The notes: generated by a model from the letters alone, not told the origin. Positions 50,803 to 59,913 are shown, numbered from the stretch's first letter. The stretch is 64,000 bases of DNA from Photobacterium leiognathi (GCF_030685535.1 NZ_CP131601.1:1-64000), one strand, 5' to 3'. Numbers and translations are program-made.

Positions 50803-50830
50803 AGTGCCGGAGCTTGCTCCGGCACTTTTT
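50803..50830 (+). terminator. Intra-operon terminator after the binding-protein gene
   Basis: A perfect 11-bp GC-rich stem AGTGCCGGAGC / GCTCCGGCACT with a TT loop is followed by T residues. It lies between the binding-protein and permease genes and would make partial termination. Confidence 0.85.
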
Positions 50831-50855
50831 CAGGAAGAAAAAGAAGGGGCACGGA

Positions 50856-51833
50856 ATGTTTACGTTTCTGGTCAAGCGCCTGTATCAGGCACTGATAGTG
50901 ATGTTTGTGATCAGTTTGGTGGCATTTGCCATCCAAGATAACCTTGGCGACCCATTACGTGAGTTGGTGGGGCAATCTGTATCAGAAGCTGAACGACAAC
51001 AATTACGTGATGATTTAGGACTTAACGATCCGTTTATCACCAAATATAGCCGATTTTTATCTAACGCCGTGCAAGGTGATTTAGGTACATCTTATACCTT
51101 TAAAAAGCCAGCTACTGAGGTGATTTTAGATAAGCTAGTGGCAACACTGGAGCTGGTATTTGGCGCCACCATGATCATCATAGTGGTCTCGATCCCGCTT
51201 GGGGTCTATTCCGCCATCCATCCCAATAGTGTGTTCACCAAAGCCATTATGGCGTTCAGTAGTATCGGTATCTCTATTCCTGTTTTCCTTACCGCGATCA
51301 TGCTGATGTACATCTTCTCTATTGAGCTAGGCTGGTTGCCATCATTTGGGCGTGGTGAAACGGCCAATTACTTCGGTTGGGATTCAGGTTATTTCACTGT
51401 TGATGGTTTGAAGCACTTAGTTCTGCCATGTGTGGCGTTAGCTTCTATTATGCTGCCGCTATTTATTCGTTTAGTGCGTTCAGAAATGCTGGAAGTGTTG
51501 AGTTCTGAATACATCAAGTTTGCCAAAGCCAAAGGCTTACCGATGAAAAAGGTTTACTACCAACACGCACTGAAAAACACCATGCTGCCTGTATTAACCG
51601 TTGGCGGGGTGCAGATCGGTACCATGATTGCCTACACCATTTTGACCGAAAGTGTTTTCCAATGGCCGGGAACAGGGCTGCTATTTTTAGACGCGATTAA
51701 CCGTGTTGATACCCCATTAATTACGGCTTACGTGATTTTTGTAGGACTGATTTTCGTTGTAACTAATACCATTGTTGATTTGCTCTATGGATTGGTTAAC
51801 CCGACTGTAAACCTGACTGGCAAGGGAGAGTAA
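50856..51833 (+). CDS. ABC transporter permease, DppB/OppB type
   Basis: This 325-residue inner-membrane permease has about six transmembrane segments and the BPD_transp_1 domain, with the EAA loop EYIKFAKAKGLPMKKVYYQHALKN. The start at 50856 (MFTFLVKRLYQALIVM) is preferred; a TTG at 50814 lies inside the terminator hairpin. It partners the permease at 51837. Confidence 0.92.
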   Translation: MFTFLVKRLYQALIVMFVISLVAFAIQDNLGDPLRELVGQSVSEAERQQLRDDLGLNDPFITKYSRFLSNAVQGDLGTSYTFKKPATEVILDKLVATLELVFGATMIIIVVSIPLGVYSAIHPNSVFTKAIMAFSSIGISIPVFLTAIMLMYIFSIELGWLPSFGRGETANYFGWDSGYFTVDGLKHLVLPCVALASIMLPLFIRLVRSEMLEVLSSEYIKFAKAKGLPMKKVYYQHALKNTMLPVLTVGGVQIGTMIAYTILTESVFQWPGTGLLFLDAINRVDTPLITAYVIFVGLIFVVTNTIVDLLYGLVNPTVNLTGKGE

Positions 51834-51836
51834 GTC

Positions 51837-52775
51837 ATGAGTAATACACTAACTGCGCCAAGCCGTTGGGAGCGCTTTAAAAACTCGGATTTCCTGTATT
51901 ATTTTAAGAAAGACAAGGTAGCGATGGTTTGTTTCGCAGTCTTTCTAAGCTTTGCAACGGCGGCATTATTTGCGCCATTTATTGCACCGACTAATCCTTA
52001 TGATCTGTCGTCAATTGACATTATGGACTCGGAATTGCCGCCTTCTTGGATGGAAGACGGTGATGAAAACTTCCTGCTCGGTACTGACGATCAAGGGCGT
52101 GATATTTTCTCCACCATTCTTTACGGCGCTCGCTTATCATTGACCATTGGTTTGCTGGCAGTTGCACTGCAGATGACGCTAGGTATCGTGATTGGCTTGA
52201 CGGCAGGTTACTTCGGTGGACGTGTTGATAGCTTCTTAATGCGTGTGGCTGATGTGCAGTTATCGTTCTCAACCATGATGGTGGCGATCATTGTTTCTGC
52301 GATTTTCAGAACAGCGCTAGGAGCTGAAACCTATGCCCAATATGCGGTGATCATGCTGGTGGTGATCATTGGTATTGCTGAGTGTGCACAATACGCTCGT
52401 ACTGTGCGTGCATCTGTACTAGCAGAGAAGAAGAAAGAGTATGTCGAAGCTGCAAAAGTCATGGGCTTTAGAGCGCCACGTATTATGTTCCGTCATATTC
52501 TGCCAAACTGCTTATCACCTATCTTAGTGATTTCAACGGTGCAGGTGGCGAACGCCATTATGTCAGAAGCGGCACTGTCATTCTTAGGTTTAGGTTTACC
52601 GGTAGATCAGCCATCTCTGGGTTCGCTTATCAGCATCGGCTTTAAATACATTTTCTCAGGTCAATGGTGGATCACCGCATTCCCTGGCATTGTGCTAGTG
52701 GTATTGGTGCTAGTGATCAACTTACTAGGTGACTGGCTACGTGATGTGTTTAACCCGAAAATCTATAAAGGTTAA
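51837..52775 (+). CDS. ABC transporter permease, DppC/OppC type
   Basis: This 312-residue permease has the OppC N-terminal segment (MVCFAVFLSFATAALFAPFIAP) and EAA loop EYVEAAKVMGFRAPRIMFRHILPN. It starts 3 bp after its partner. The operon originally ended in a terminator at 52795 that is now split by an insertion sequence. Confidence 0.92.
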   Translation: MSNTLTAPSRWERFKNSDFLYYFKKDKVAMVCFAVFLSFATAALFAPFIAPTNPYDLSSIDIMDSELPPSWMEDGDENFLLGTDDQGRDIFSTILYGARLSLTIGLLAVALQMTLGIVIGLTAGYFGGRVDSFLMRVADVQLSFSTMMVAIIVSAIFRTALGAETYAQYAVIMLVVIIGIAECAQYARTVRASVLAEKKKEYVEAAKVMGFRAPRIMFRHILPNCLSPILVISTVQVANAIMSEAALSFLGLGLPVDQPSLGSLISIGFKYIFSGQWWITAFPGIVLVVLVLVINLLGDWLRDVFNPKIYKG

Positions 52776-52794
52776 TAGCTGATATTTAGATAGT

Positions 52795-52812
52795 AAAAAG
52801 GCGACAGATGGT
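52795..52812. terminator. Terminator split by the IS50-like element (left part)
   Basis: Joining 52795-52812 to 54325-54334 restores an 11-bp stem AAAAAGGCGAC / GTCGCCTTTTT with loop AGATG and a T run. It would serve the permease gene and the convergent lipoprotein gene. The 9-bp target duplication is exactly the loop plus two bases of each arm. Confidence 0.85.
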
Positions 52813-52828
52813 CTGTCTCTTATACACA

Positions 52829-52859
52829 AATCCCTAAGCCAATGCTTGGGGATTTTTTT
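52829..52859 (+). terminator. Terminator-like hairpin inside the IS left end
   Basis: Stem AATCCCTAAGC / GCTTGGGGATT (one GU pair) with a CAAT loop and seven T. It lies between the left end and the transposase start and should block readthrough transcription into the transposase. Confidence 0.78.
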
Positions 52860-52915
52860 GAACTAATTTTATGTTTCATGATCTGATCATCTAAGCAATG
52901 ATAAGGATGATTATG

Positions 52916-54304
52916 ATGACCTATATAGAACCAACTCTTTGGGCTCAAAAACAATTCGGTCAAGCCGATCTTAATGACCCAAGACGCACTCAAAGACTCG
53001 TTGCTCTAGCTACCTCTCTGGCTGAACAACCTGGTATCCCTATCTCAAAACTCATCATCTCCCCAGCCGATATGGAAGGGGCTTATCGCTTTATTCGTAA
53101 TGACCAAATCAAAGCAGAAGATATTGCAGAAGCTGGATTCTATGTCACAGCACAAGAAGCTTTTGAACAACAAACACTGCTTGCATTGGAAGATACCACT
53201 TCTCTAAGTTACTCACATCACAGCATACAAGATACACTCGGGCATTCCAATCAAGGTAATCGACACCGAGCAATGTTCGTTCATTCAACGTTGCTTTTTG
53301 CTCCCGAAACTCACACTGTAGTTGGTTTAATCGAACAACAACGCTGGACCCGAGATATTGAAAAACGTGGTCAAAGACACCAGCATGCAACTCGACCATA
53401 CAAAGAAAAAGAAAGTTATAAATGGGAACAAGCATCTCGCCATGTTGCAGAGCGACTAGGCGAGAAAATGTCAGAGGTTATTTCTGTATGTGATAGAGAA
53501 GCCGATTTATTCGAGTACCTCACTTACAAGCACGAGCAACAACAACGATTTATCGTTCGCTCAATGCAAAGTCGCTGTATCGAGGAGCATGATAATCGTC
53601 TTTATGACTACGCTTCCAAGTTGTTATCAGCAGGAAGCAAAGAGCTAAAAATACCGCAAAAAGGCGGTCGTAAGTCCCGCACGGCTCATCTAGACATCAA
53701 ATATGCTCCCGTGACACTTAAGTCTCCCGCTAATAAAAAAGAGTTCGATAATATCTCTCTCTACTATGTTGGATGTATAGAGCAAGGTGAGAGTGACGAC
53801 AAGCTCGCATGGCATTTACTGACATCAGAGCCTGTAACGAACAAAGAGGAAGCACTTAACATCGTCAGTTATTATGAGCGTCGTTGGCTGATAGAAGATT
53901 TTCACAAGGTTTGGAAAAGTGAAGGCACGCAAGTTGAACAACTGAGAATGCAAAGTAAAGATAACTTAGAAAGGCTCAGTGTTATTTTGGCATTTATTGC
54001 TACTCGTTTACTCCAGTTAAGATTTATGAACGAATCTAAAGAGTTATCTAGTAGCTGTTGTGAACGGGTGTTAAAAGGTAAAGCGTGGAAGCTTATGTGG
54101 TTAAAATTGGAGAAGAAAAAGCTGCCCAAAGAAGCACCAAATATATCGTGGGCTTACAAAAGTATTGCACGGTTAGGTGGTTGGAAAGATACCAAGCGGA
54201 CGGGTCGCGCTTCTGTAAAGACATTATGGCAAGGATGGTTTAGGTTACAAACCATCCTTGAAGGATATGAACTAGCTAAGTCTCTTGAACACAATGACTT
54301 GTGA
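52916..54304 (+). CDS. IS4-superfamily (Tn5-type) transposase
   Basis: The 462-residue DDE transposase has LALEDTTSLSYSH (first Asp), VCDREADLFEYL (second Asp) and the YREK signature in YYERRWLIEDFHKVWKSEG with the catalytic Glu. I chose ATG 52916 (MTYIEPTLWAQKQFG); AAGGA lies 8 nt upstream, and earlier Mets at 52898-52913 are less well placed. Its stop codon lies in the right end of the element, as in Tn5. Confidence 0.93.
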   Translation: MTYIEPTLWAQKQFGQADLNDPRRTQRLVALATSLAEQPGIPISKLIISPADMEGAYRFIRNDQIKAEDIAEAGFYVTAQEAFEQQTLLALEDTTSLSYSHHSIQDTLGHSNQGNRHRAMFVHSTLLFAPETHTVVGLIEQQRWTRDIEKRGQRHQHATRPYKEKESYKWEQASRHVAERLGEKMSEVISVCDREADLFEYLTYKHEQQQRFIVRSMQSRCIEEHDNRLYDYASKLLSAGSKELKIPQKGGRKSRTAHLDIKYAPVTLKSPANKKEFDNISLYYVGCIEQGESDDKLAWHLLTSEPVTNKEEALNIVSYYERRWLIEDFHKVWKSEGTQVEQLRMQSKDNLERLSVILAFIATRLLQLRFMNESKELSSSCCERVLKGKAWKLMWLKLEKKKLPKEAPNISWAYKSIARLGGWKDTKRTGRASVKTLWQGWFRLQTILEGYELAKSLEHNDL

Positions 54305-54349
54305 TCAAGAGACAGACAGATGGTCGCCTTTTTTGATTTTCTATTGCTG

Positions 54350-55708
54350 TTAGTTGCTTGATGCTTTCCACTTTGTAAGTAGATCTTTTGCTAGTGCTTC
54401 GTTAGCGACAAACATACCAAACATGTTTTTAACTGTGCTGTCTTCTGTGATCAGTAAGTTGCGATCTTTAGCGATAATCTTAAAATTCATATCGTTGTCG
54501 CCTTCAGGGAAGTCGATAAATAGATTTTCACCTTGGATTGCCCAGCTAAGCTCCATTGATTCACCAGCTTCTTCAATCGTCACTTTATCAGCATTAAAGT
54601 GCATTTTTGCCATCATTGGATCTGGATTATGGCTTGTTGAATCGTCAGCAATGTAGAAGAACGTCTTATTGGCAAATGTTTCAGCGTAAACGGCTTCTTT
54701 ATCGCGCAGATCTTTCTTACTCCACAGAATTAGATCACCGTCATTTTGTGGGACTGCTAGTGATACGTCATGAGTCATGTAGATGAACGTATCTGCTTCA
54801 CCATCAGACACAATAGCATCACCATTGATAGTAAATTCACCTGTCGATGTTTTACCTGTGTTGTAGCGTGTCATTTCTAGCGTGTTAGCAGAAATAACTT
54901 TTGCGTGATCAATACCTTCTTGAGTCGCGAACGCTTTATTTAAGCTTACAGCCCACATTTCTTCGCCTGCAGCAAAGTAGCTTGCTGTGGTGTAAATTTC
55001 TTTACTTACCGCTTGGCCTTTTTCATCAAACTCAATGCTAATATTGTTCAGATCTTCTTTGTTGTTGATCTTTTCATCTAAGATTTTGCTGATGTCTGTG
55101 GTTGTTTTAACTAGTTTATCAGCATCGATAGATGCGATGGTTGTTGGTAGCGTTGTTGTAATTGAACGCGCAATCGCATGTACTTTCTGTGCATTATCAT
55201 CACTTTCTTTTTGTGCAACATAGTCACCAGCAATGATGTTTAGTGGTAGATCTAGTTCACTTGCAAGTGCTTCTAATGTGATGTCTTTTGTGTGTGCCAT
55301 TGTAGTAAAAGGCGTCACAGAAATTGTTTTATTTTCAATGTGATCGCTTGCAGAAACGATGTACTGGAAGTCGTTGCCTAACTTACCACTTTTATCTGAA
55401 TCACTCGTAACCGATGCTTTTGCTGATACGATGATGTTGAATTTAGCGTCTTCTTTACTAATTTTTGCTTCACCGTTTTTGTCTGTCTTCACAGTTAATT
55501 TTTCATCTGTATCACAAGCATTATTGTTGTTGCGATCAATGCAGATTTCAGCGTTTGCTAGGTAACCGTCGATAGCTTTGATGGTGATAGCACTATTATC
55601 TGGTGTAGAAGTACCTGTTTCTGGCGCTGAAGAAGAATCGTCGTTACAGCCTGTAAGAGTTAGCGTAGCAAGAAGGGATGCTGCAACAAGAGACAGTTTA
55701 AATTGCAT
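54350..55708 (-). CDS. Putative lipoprotein with a Ca2+-binding-like loop, unknown function
   Basis: The 452-residue protein has a lipoprotein signal with lipobox LTGC (Cys near residue 21) and a Ser/Thr-rich linker. A carboxypeptidase-regulatory-like early domain contains the acidic loop CIDRNNNNACDTDE, which resembles calcium-binding repeats. The remainder is beta-rich and I do not recognise it. It is probably attached to the outer membrane. It is convergent with the transporter operon across the split terminator. Confidence 0.75.
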   Translation of the reverse strand: MQFKLSLVAASLLATLTLTGCNDDSSSAPETGTSTPDNSAITIKAIDGYLANAEICIDRNNNNACDTDEKLTVKTDKNGEAKISKEDAKFNIIVSAKASVTSDSDKSGKLGNDFQYIVSASDHIENKTISVTPFTTMAHTKDITLEALASELDLPLNIIAGDYVAQKESDDNAQKVHAIARSITTTLPTTIASIDADKLVKTTTDISKILDEKINNKEDLNNISIEFDEKGQAVSKEIYTTASYFAAGEEMWAVSLNKAFATQEGIDHAKVISANTLEMTRYNTGKTSTGEFTINGDAIVSDGEADTFIYMTHDVSLAVPQNDGDLILWSKKDLRDKEAVYAETFANKTFFYIADDSTSHNPDPMMAKMHFNADKVTIEEAGESMELSWAIQGENLFIDFPEGDNDMNFKIIAKDRNLLITEDSTVKNMFGMFVANEALAKDLLTKWKASSN

Positions 55709-55941
55709 TTTCTAATTTCCTTAAACAATATGCATATTAAGTTGAGACCTAATTACACCCATAAAAAACAAGTGGTTAGGTGGTGTTTGGTGGCATATTA
55801 TCGAGAGGAAAGATAAAAGCAATGGCAATAATCTGCTTATACCTTGGGTGAATATTAAATTTTATAAAATGTGATAGTAATAACGAAAATCTGCTGTACG
55901 GTATAATTCAAAAATTTGATCTTTATTCAATATTTAGACGA

Positions 55942-55970
55942 AAAAAGGCGACCAATTGGTCGCCTTTTTC
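55942..55970. terminator. Terminator after the YjiH-family gene
   Basis: A 12-bp perfect stem AAAAAGGCGACC / GGTCGCCTTTTT with an AATT loop. The stem closely resembles the terminator split by the IS at 52813. Confidence 0.88.
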
Positions 55971-55983
55971 TTTGTGCTTTAGC

Positions 55984-57354
55984 TTAGAACAGTAGGTGTG
56001 CCATGCCTGCAATCACAGGTAAGGTGACCAGTGTACGTAGGATGAAAATTACAAATAGCTCCCACGCTTTAACGGGTACTTTACTACCGATAAGCAGTGC
56101 ACCAATTTCAGACATATAAATAAGCTGAGTCACTGACATTGCTGCGATGATGAAACGGGTCATGTCGCTTTCAATGGTTGATGCCAAAATAGATGGCAAG
56201 AACATATCTGCAAAACCTACCACAATTGTCTTTGACGCAGCTTCCGCTTCAGGAATGTGCAGCAATTCTAAGAACGGAATAAATGGCATGCCAAGGTAAT
56301 CAAACAGTGGTGTGTTCTCTGCAATTACCAGAGCGATAGTACCAATTGCCATTACAACAGGTAGTACGCCAAACACCATATCTACTGCGTTTTTCACGCC
56401 ATCTAGAGCAATCGCAGGAATACTTTTAACTTCAGCAGCTTTCTTCAGTGCTTGTTCTAAACCGTAAGAAATAACGTTGTGACCTTGCGGTACGCTTTCA
56501 TCGTGTTTGCTCTCTTTTGTACCATCAATGTAGACATCTTTCTTACGTGATAGTGGTGGCAGACGAGGCACAATGACCGCTGCGACTAAACCTGCTAAAC
56601 ACACGGTTAAGTAGAACGGTACAAACATGTGTTCTAGGTTAACTTGCGCAATCACAACCAAGCTAAATGTGATAGAGACAGCTGAGAAAGTAGTACCAAT
56701 GATCGCTGCTTCACGTTGAGTGTACATACCTGATTCGTACTGTTTACTGGTCAGTAGTACACCTACCGAGCCATCACCTAACCATGATGCAATACAGTTA
56801 ACTGATGAGCGGCCTGGAAGACCAAAAATAGGGCGCATGATGCGAGTAAACAGAGTGCCGAAAAATTCCAGCAAACCAAAATTTAGCAGTAGTGGCAGCA
56901 GTAAGCCTGCAAAAATAAAGACTGAGAACAGAACAGGTAGCAGATCGTTTAATACCAAACCAACGGTCGCGTCAGTGCGGAACATCTCAGGGCCGACGTT
57001 AAAGTAAGCCATTACAGCAAAAATAGCGCCGAGCTGTTGCACGATAAACCACATTGGCGATGGGTTTAGTAAGCCATTTAAAAAGCCATTGCGAGTAACA
57101 AAGCCAAGCTTAAACACTTTAGTGATGATCGACATGATAGCTGTAAAGCTGATCACGCCCGTCACAATAGATGTCAGTGAATTTTCAAACTGAGCTTGAA
57201 TGGTTTTCGCTAAAACAGCGATAGGGATTGTAATGTCACCATTGAAATTAATCGGTGCCATAAATAGGAACACACCAATTAATGATGGGATCAGGAACAT
57301 AAGCCAATTGTTAATTGGGCTTTTTGGTGGTGGTGCTGCTGCTTGTTCTTGCAT
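55984..57354 (-). CDS. YjiH family membrane protein with nucleoside-recognition (Gate) domain
   Basis: This 456-residue polytopic inner-membrane protein has around ten hydrophobic segments and segments typical of the YjiH family (GLPGRSSVNCIASWLGDGSVGVLLTS, AIIGTTFSAVSITFSLVV, ESDMTRFIIAAMSVTQLIYMSEIG). The Gate domain suggests transport, possibly of a nucleoside or amino acid, but the substrate is unproven. It stands alone with its own terminator. Confidence 0.85.
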   Translation of the reverse strand: MQEQAAAPPPKSPINNWLMFLIPSLIGVFLFMAPINFNGDITIPIAVLAKTIQAQFENSLTSIVTGVISFTAIMSIITKVFKLGFVTRNGFLNGLLNPSPMWFIVQQLGAIFAVMAYFNVGPEMFRTDATVGLVLNDLLPVLFSVFIFAGLLLPLLLNFGLLEFFGTLFTRIMRPIFGLPGRSSVNCIASWLGDGSVGVLLTSKQYESGMYTQREAAIIGTTFSAVSITFSLVVIAQVNLEHMFVPFYLTVCLAGLVAAVIVPRLPPLSRKKDVYIDGTKESKHDESVPQGHNVISYGLEQALKKAAEVKSIPAIALDGVKNAVDMVFGVLPVVMAIGTIALVIAENTPLFDYLGMPFIPFLELLHIPEAEAASKTIVVGFADMFLPSILASTIESDMTRFIIAAMSVTQLIYMSEIGALLIGSKVPVKAWELFVIFILRTLVTLPVIAGMAHLLF

Positions 57355-57811
57355 CTCGATTTACAACCTACTGATAGAAACTGCCGAATAAATGGGGGAA
57401 TCCCATAGGTATGATAAGAATAACTATTCACTAGTTTTTCATATTTAAGGAGAGAGAGATTACATTTTTTGATCTAAACATGGAATAGATAGCTAGTAAA
57501 AAATGGTTACTTATGTAGATATTTTTTGTTTTTATTCGTTATATAGTGTTAATAAATAGATTTACTGTTGCTTAAGGTTATAAATATCAGAGCGTTACTC
57601 TGTTTTTGTTATAGTTGGTGATTGCGTTTTTATTCTCACTGTTTTTTAACGCGCTTTCATATCTGCAATATTATTACCAATAAGTAATAGTGTTTTTGTT
57701 TTTAATGCCATTATATTTCTATTTGTAACGGTTATAATTAATTCATCACATGACATGTTGTATTTTCCGCCTAAGCTGAATTATGACTTTATCAATCTAT
57801 TGAGGTTTGCC
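57355..57811. other. AT-rich intergenic region
   Basis: This 457-bp region separates divergent genes. It is AT-rich with several T runs. I find no gene, RNA or operator that I can support. Confidence 0.5.
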
Positions 57812-58399
57812 ATGACAGAACAACATCATAATCATTTTCACGTTGGTCAAATTATTGAAAACCACCCATTTGCAGCGGGAGATGGTGCTGTTCTGGAAAT
57901 GTTCCGCAATGATATGACGAACGTTGTATTCATCGGTTTAGAAAACATCACTGAAGATGAGCAACAATTACTATCTCAATCAGGCGCAGAGTTTGGTGTA
58001 TTAAGCACTGAAAATGGCGGTTGTTTAGTGGTACTGAAATTAGGTGAACTAGCCTTTGATATTCAGTTTAATGCAGCAGTGATCCCTGATGAATTTCTTG
58101 CGCAACCAGCAGAAGATACAACAACACTGACATTAAATATGATGGCGGTAGATACTCGCAGTAATGAAATGAAAGTGATCCGTGAGTTTTCATTACCAGC
58201 TGAGATCAGCCAAAAAATGATCGCAGTTGTTAACAAGCAGCGTGAAATTAACGATGCGATGGCAGTAAATGCAGAGAATATGCACTTACTTAATACCATC
58301 AGCACTGAAGAGCTGCTAAAACAAATTACTCTAACGCAGATCCAAAGTGTCGTCGCACCAAGCTGTAGCTGCGGTCACGATCATCACCACCATCACTAA
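57812..58399 (+). CDS. Protein of unknown function with a Cys/His-rich metal-binding tail
   Basis: This 195-residue protein is not in a family I recognise. It begins MTEQHHNHFHVGQ, with a cluster of His, and ends CSCGHDHHHHH, a Cys/His-rich tail like those of nickel or zinc chaperones. The middle is a soluble alpha/beta domain without signal peptide or membrane segment. The ATG at 57812 is chosen because GAGG lies 6 nt upstream. Its terminator is split by the IS4-type element. Confidence 0.75.
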   Translation: MTEQHHNHFHVGQIIENHPFAAGDGAVLEMFRNDMTNVVFIGLENITEDEQQLLSQSGAEFGVLSTENGGCLVVLKLGELAFDIQFNAAVIPDEFLAQPAEDTTTLTLNMMAVDTRSNEMKVIREFSLPAEISQKMIAVVNKQREINDAMAVNAENMHLLNTISTEELLKQITLTQIQSVVAPSCSCGHDHHHHH

Positions 58400-58414
58400 G
58401 CTTTGAAAGATTTT

Positions 58415-58434
58415 AAAAACACCGCCTTGTGCGG
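58415..58434. terminator. Terminator split by the IS4-type element (left part)
   Basis: Joining 58415-58434 to 59877 onward restores an 11-bp stem AAAAACACCGC / GCGGTGTTTTT with loop CTTGT and a T run. It would serve convergent genes at 57812 and 60579. The 11-bp target duplication covers the whole loop. Confidence 0.85.
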
Positions 58435-58488
58435 TAACACCTATCACTTAAGAAATTGATTGGTTGCACGATCTTTCAGATAGTTAAA

Positions 58489-58520
58489 AATACCCTCAGT
58501 TTTGCAAAACTGGGGGTATT
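58489..58520 (+). terminator. Hairpin upstream of the IS4-type transposase
   Basis: A 16-bp inverted repeat AATACCCTCAGTTTTG / CAAAACTGGGGGTATT followed by T residues ends 5 nt before the transposase ATG. Its right arm holds the only Shine-Dalgarno-like run (GGGGG), so readthrough transcripts would be terminated or poorly translated. Confidence 0.75.
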
Positions 58521-58524
58521 TTTT

Positions 58525-59856
58525 ATGTTGTCACATTGGCTCATTGATGTAGATGCGTTTGCAGCACCAGAATCACTCTCATTATTTCAAAGAGACTTAC
58601 CTCTTGAGTGGATTCAACAAGCATTAGATGAAACCAATAAGGCCAGTATACGCAGACGAAAATTACCTGCGGAATTGGTTGTTTGGTTAATCGTTGGAAT
58701 TGGCCTATATCGTAATAGATCGATAACCGATGTCTTGAATAAACTTGATTTGCAATTATCGCGATCACAAGGTGATTCTATTGCACCAAGTGCTATCCCT
58801 CAGGCGCGAAAACGATTGACAGCACAGCCTCTAAAAGCACTTTTCTCACTCACTGCCAAATATTGGACGAAAGCCGAAGATAGCGGAGACACATGGAAAG
58901 GCTTACGCCTTTTCTCTGTCGATGGAACTCAATTTAGAAGTCATGATACTCCAGAATTAGCGAGTCACTTTCAGTATGTCAAACACGGTAAGATACAGCA
59001 TACAGAATACCCTATCGTCAGGTTATGTGCTTTATGCTCCCTTCGTAGTCGATTAATACACAACGTAGCATTTGGTCCCAGCAATATTGGTGAAGAGAAC
59101 TATGCTAAACAGCTTATATCCTCAATAACGCCAGATTCTTTAACTATTTTTGACCGATGTTATCTTGGCGCCGAGTTGATGATTAATTGGCAACGTCAGC
59201 ATGATTCGAGTCATTGGATGACTCCAATTAAATCAAATACGCGATATACCGTCATTAAGCAGCTTGATGAAGCAGGACGAGATTTGATTGTAGAAATGGA
59301 TGTATCCAAATATGCAAGAGCTAAAGACCCAAGCCTTCCTGAAAAATGGCAAGCTCGATTAGTGCTTTATCCAGAAAAAACTCAAAAATATCATATCCAA
59401 GGGCTTCTTACTTCCTTAGTTGGTGAGCATTATAGCTATCAAGCTTTGCTTGATGTTTATTTCGAACGTTGGGAGATAGAAAACAGTTATGGTGAAATAA
59501 AACATGACATGCTTGAAGATGAAATATTATTGCGTAGTCAATCAGTAGAAGGTATTGAGCAAGAAATATGGGGAATATTGATAGCTTATAATCTTGTTCG
59601 CTTAGAAATAAGTAGAATAGCGGCAGAAGCGAATGTTTCACCATTACGGATAAGTTTTATGATGGCGTTAAGAGATATTCAAGATGAATTAATGTGGTGT
59701 GCCATCGCTTCGCCAGGTTCAATTCCTCAAAAACTGAGAGCAATGAGAAAACAAGTAAAGCGTTACATATTACCTGAAAGAAAAAAACGGCCCAAGCAGA
59801 GAGCCGTTCGTATCAATAAAACTCGTTATCCAGTTCGTTCCAAACACCTTAAGTGA
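58525..59856 (+). CDS. IS4-family transposase
   Basis: The 443-residue DDE transposase (E. coli IS4 InsG has 442) has FSVDGTQFRSHDTPE (first Asp), IFDRCYLGAEL (second Asp) and the YREK motif in YFERWEIENSYGEIKHD (Glu). ATG 58525 (MLSHWLIDVDAF) is preferred because upstream codons fall in the hairpin and left end. The frame is intact. Confidence 0.94.
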   Translation: MLSHWLIDVDAFAAPESLSLFQRDLPLEWIQQALDETNKASIRRRKLPAELVVWLIVGIGLYRNRSITDVLNKLDLQLSRSQGDSIAPSAIPQARKRLTAQPLKALFSLTAKYWTKAEDSGDTWKGLRLFSVDGTQFRSHDTPELASHFQYVKHGKIQHTEYPIVRLCALCSLRSRLIHNVAFGPSNIGEENYAKQLISSITPDSLTIFDRCYLGAELMINWQRQHDSSHWMTPIKSNTRYTVIKQLDEAGRDLIVEMDVSKYARAKDPSLPEKWQARLVLYPEKTQKYHIQGLLTSLVGEHYSYQALLDVYFERWEIENSYGEIKHDMLEDEILLRSQSVEGIEQEIWGILIAYNLVRLEISRIAAEANVSPLRISFMMALRDIQDELMWCAIASPGSIPQKLRAMRKQVKRYILPERKKRPKQRAVRINKTRYPVRSKHLK

Positions 59857-59913
59857 TAGGTGTTAGCCTTGTGCGGTGTTTTTTTTCATCTGAATAAACT
59901 GATGTCGTTATGA

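Larger units (their letters stand above)
52813..54315 (+). mobile_element. IS4-superfamily insertion sequence with Tn5/IS50-type ends
   Basis: The 1503-bp element starts CTGTCTCTTATACACA and ends in the complement of CTGTCTCTTGATCACA, close to the Tn5 mosaic/outside and inside ends. It is flanked by a perfect 9-bp duplication ACAGATGGT (52804-52812 and 54316-54324), the Tn5 length. It carries one intact transposase. The perfect duplication implies a recent insertion. Confidence 0.93.
58435..59865 (+). mobile_element. IS4-family insertion sequence (IS4 group)
   Basis: The 1431-bp element has perfect 18-bp inverted repeats beginning TAACACCTATCACTTAAG and an 11-bp target duplication GCCTTGTGCGG (58424-58434 and 59866-59876). 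Size, repeat length and duplication length all match E. coli IS4. It carries one intact transposase. The perfect duplication implies a recent insertion. Confidence 0.95.
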
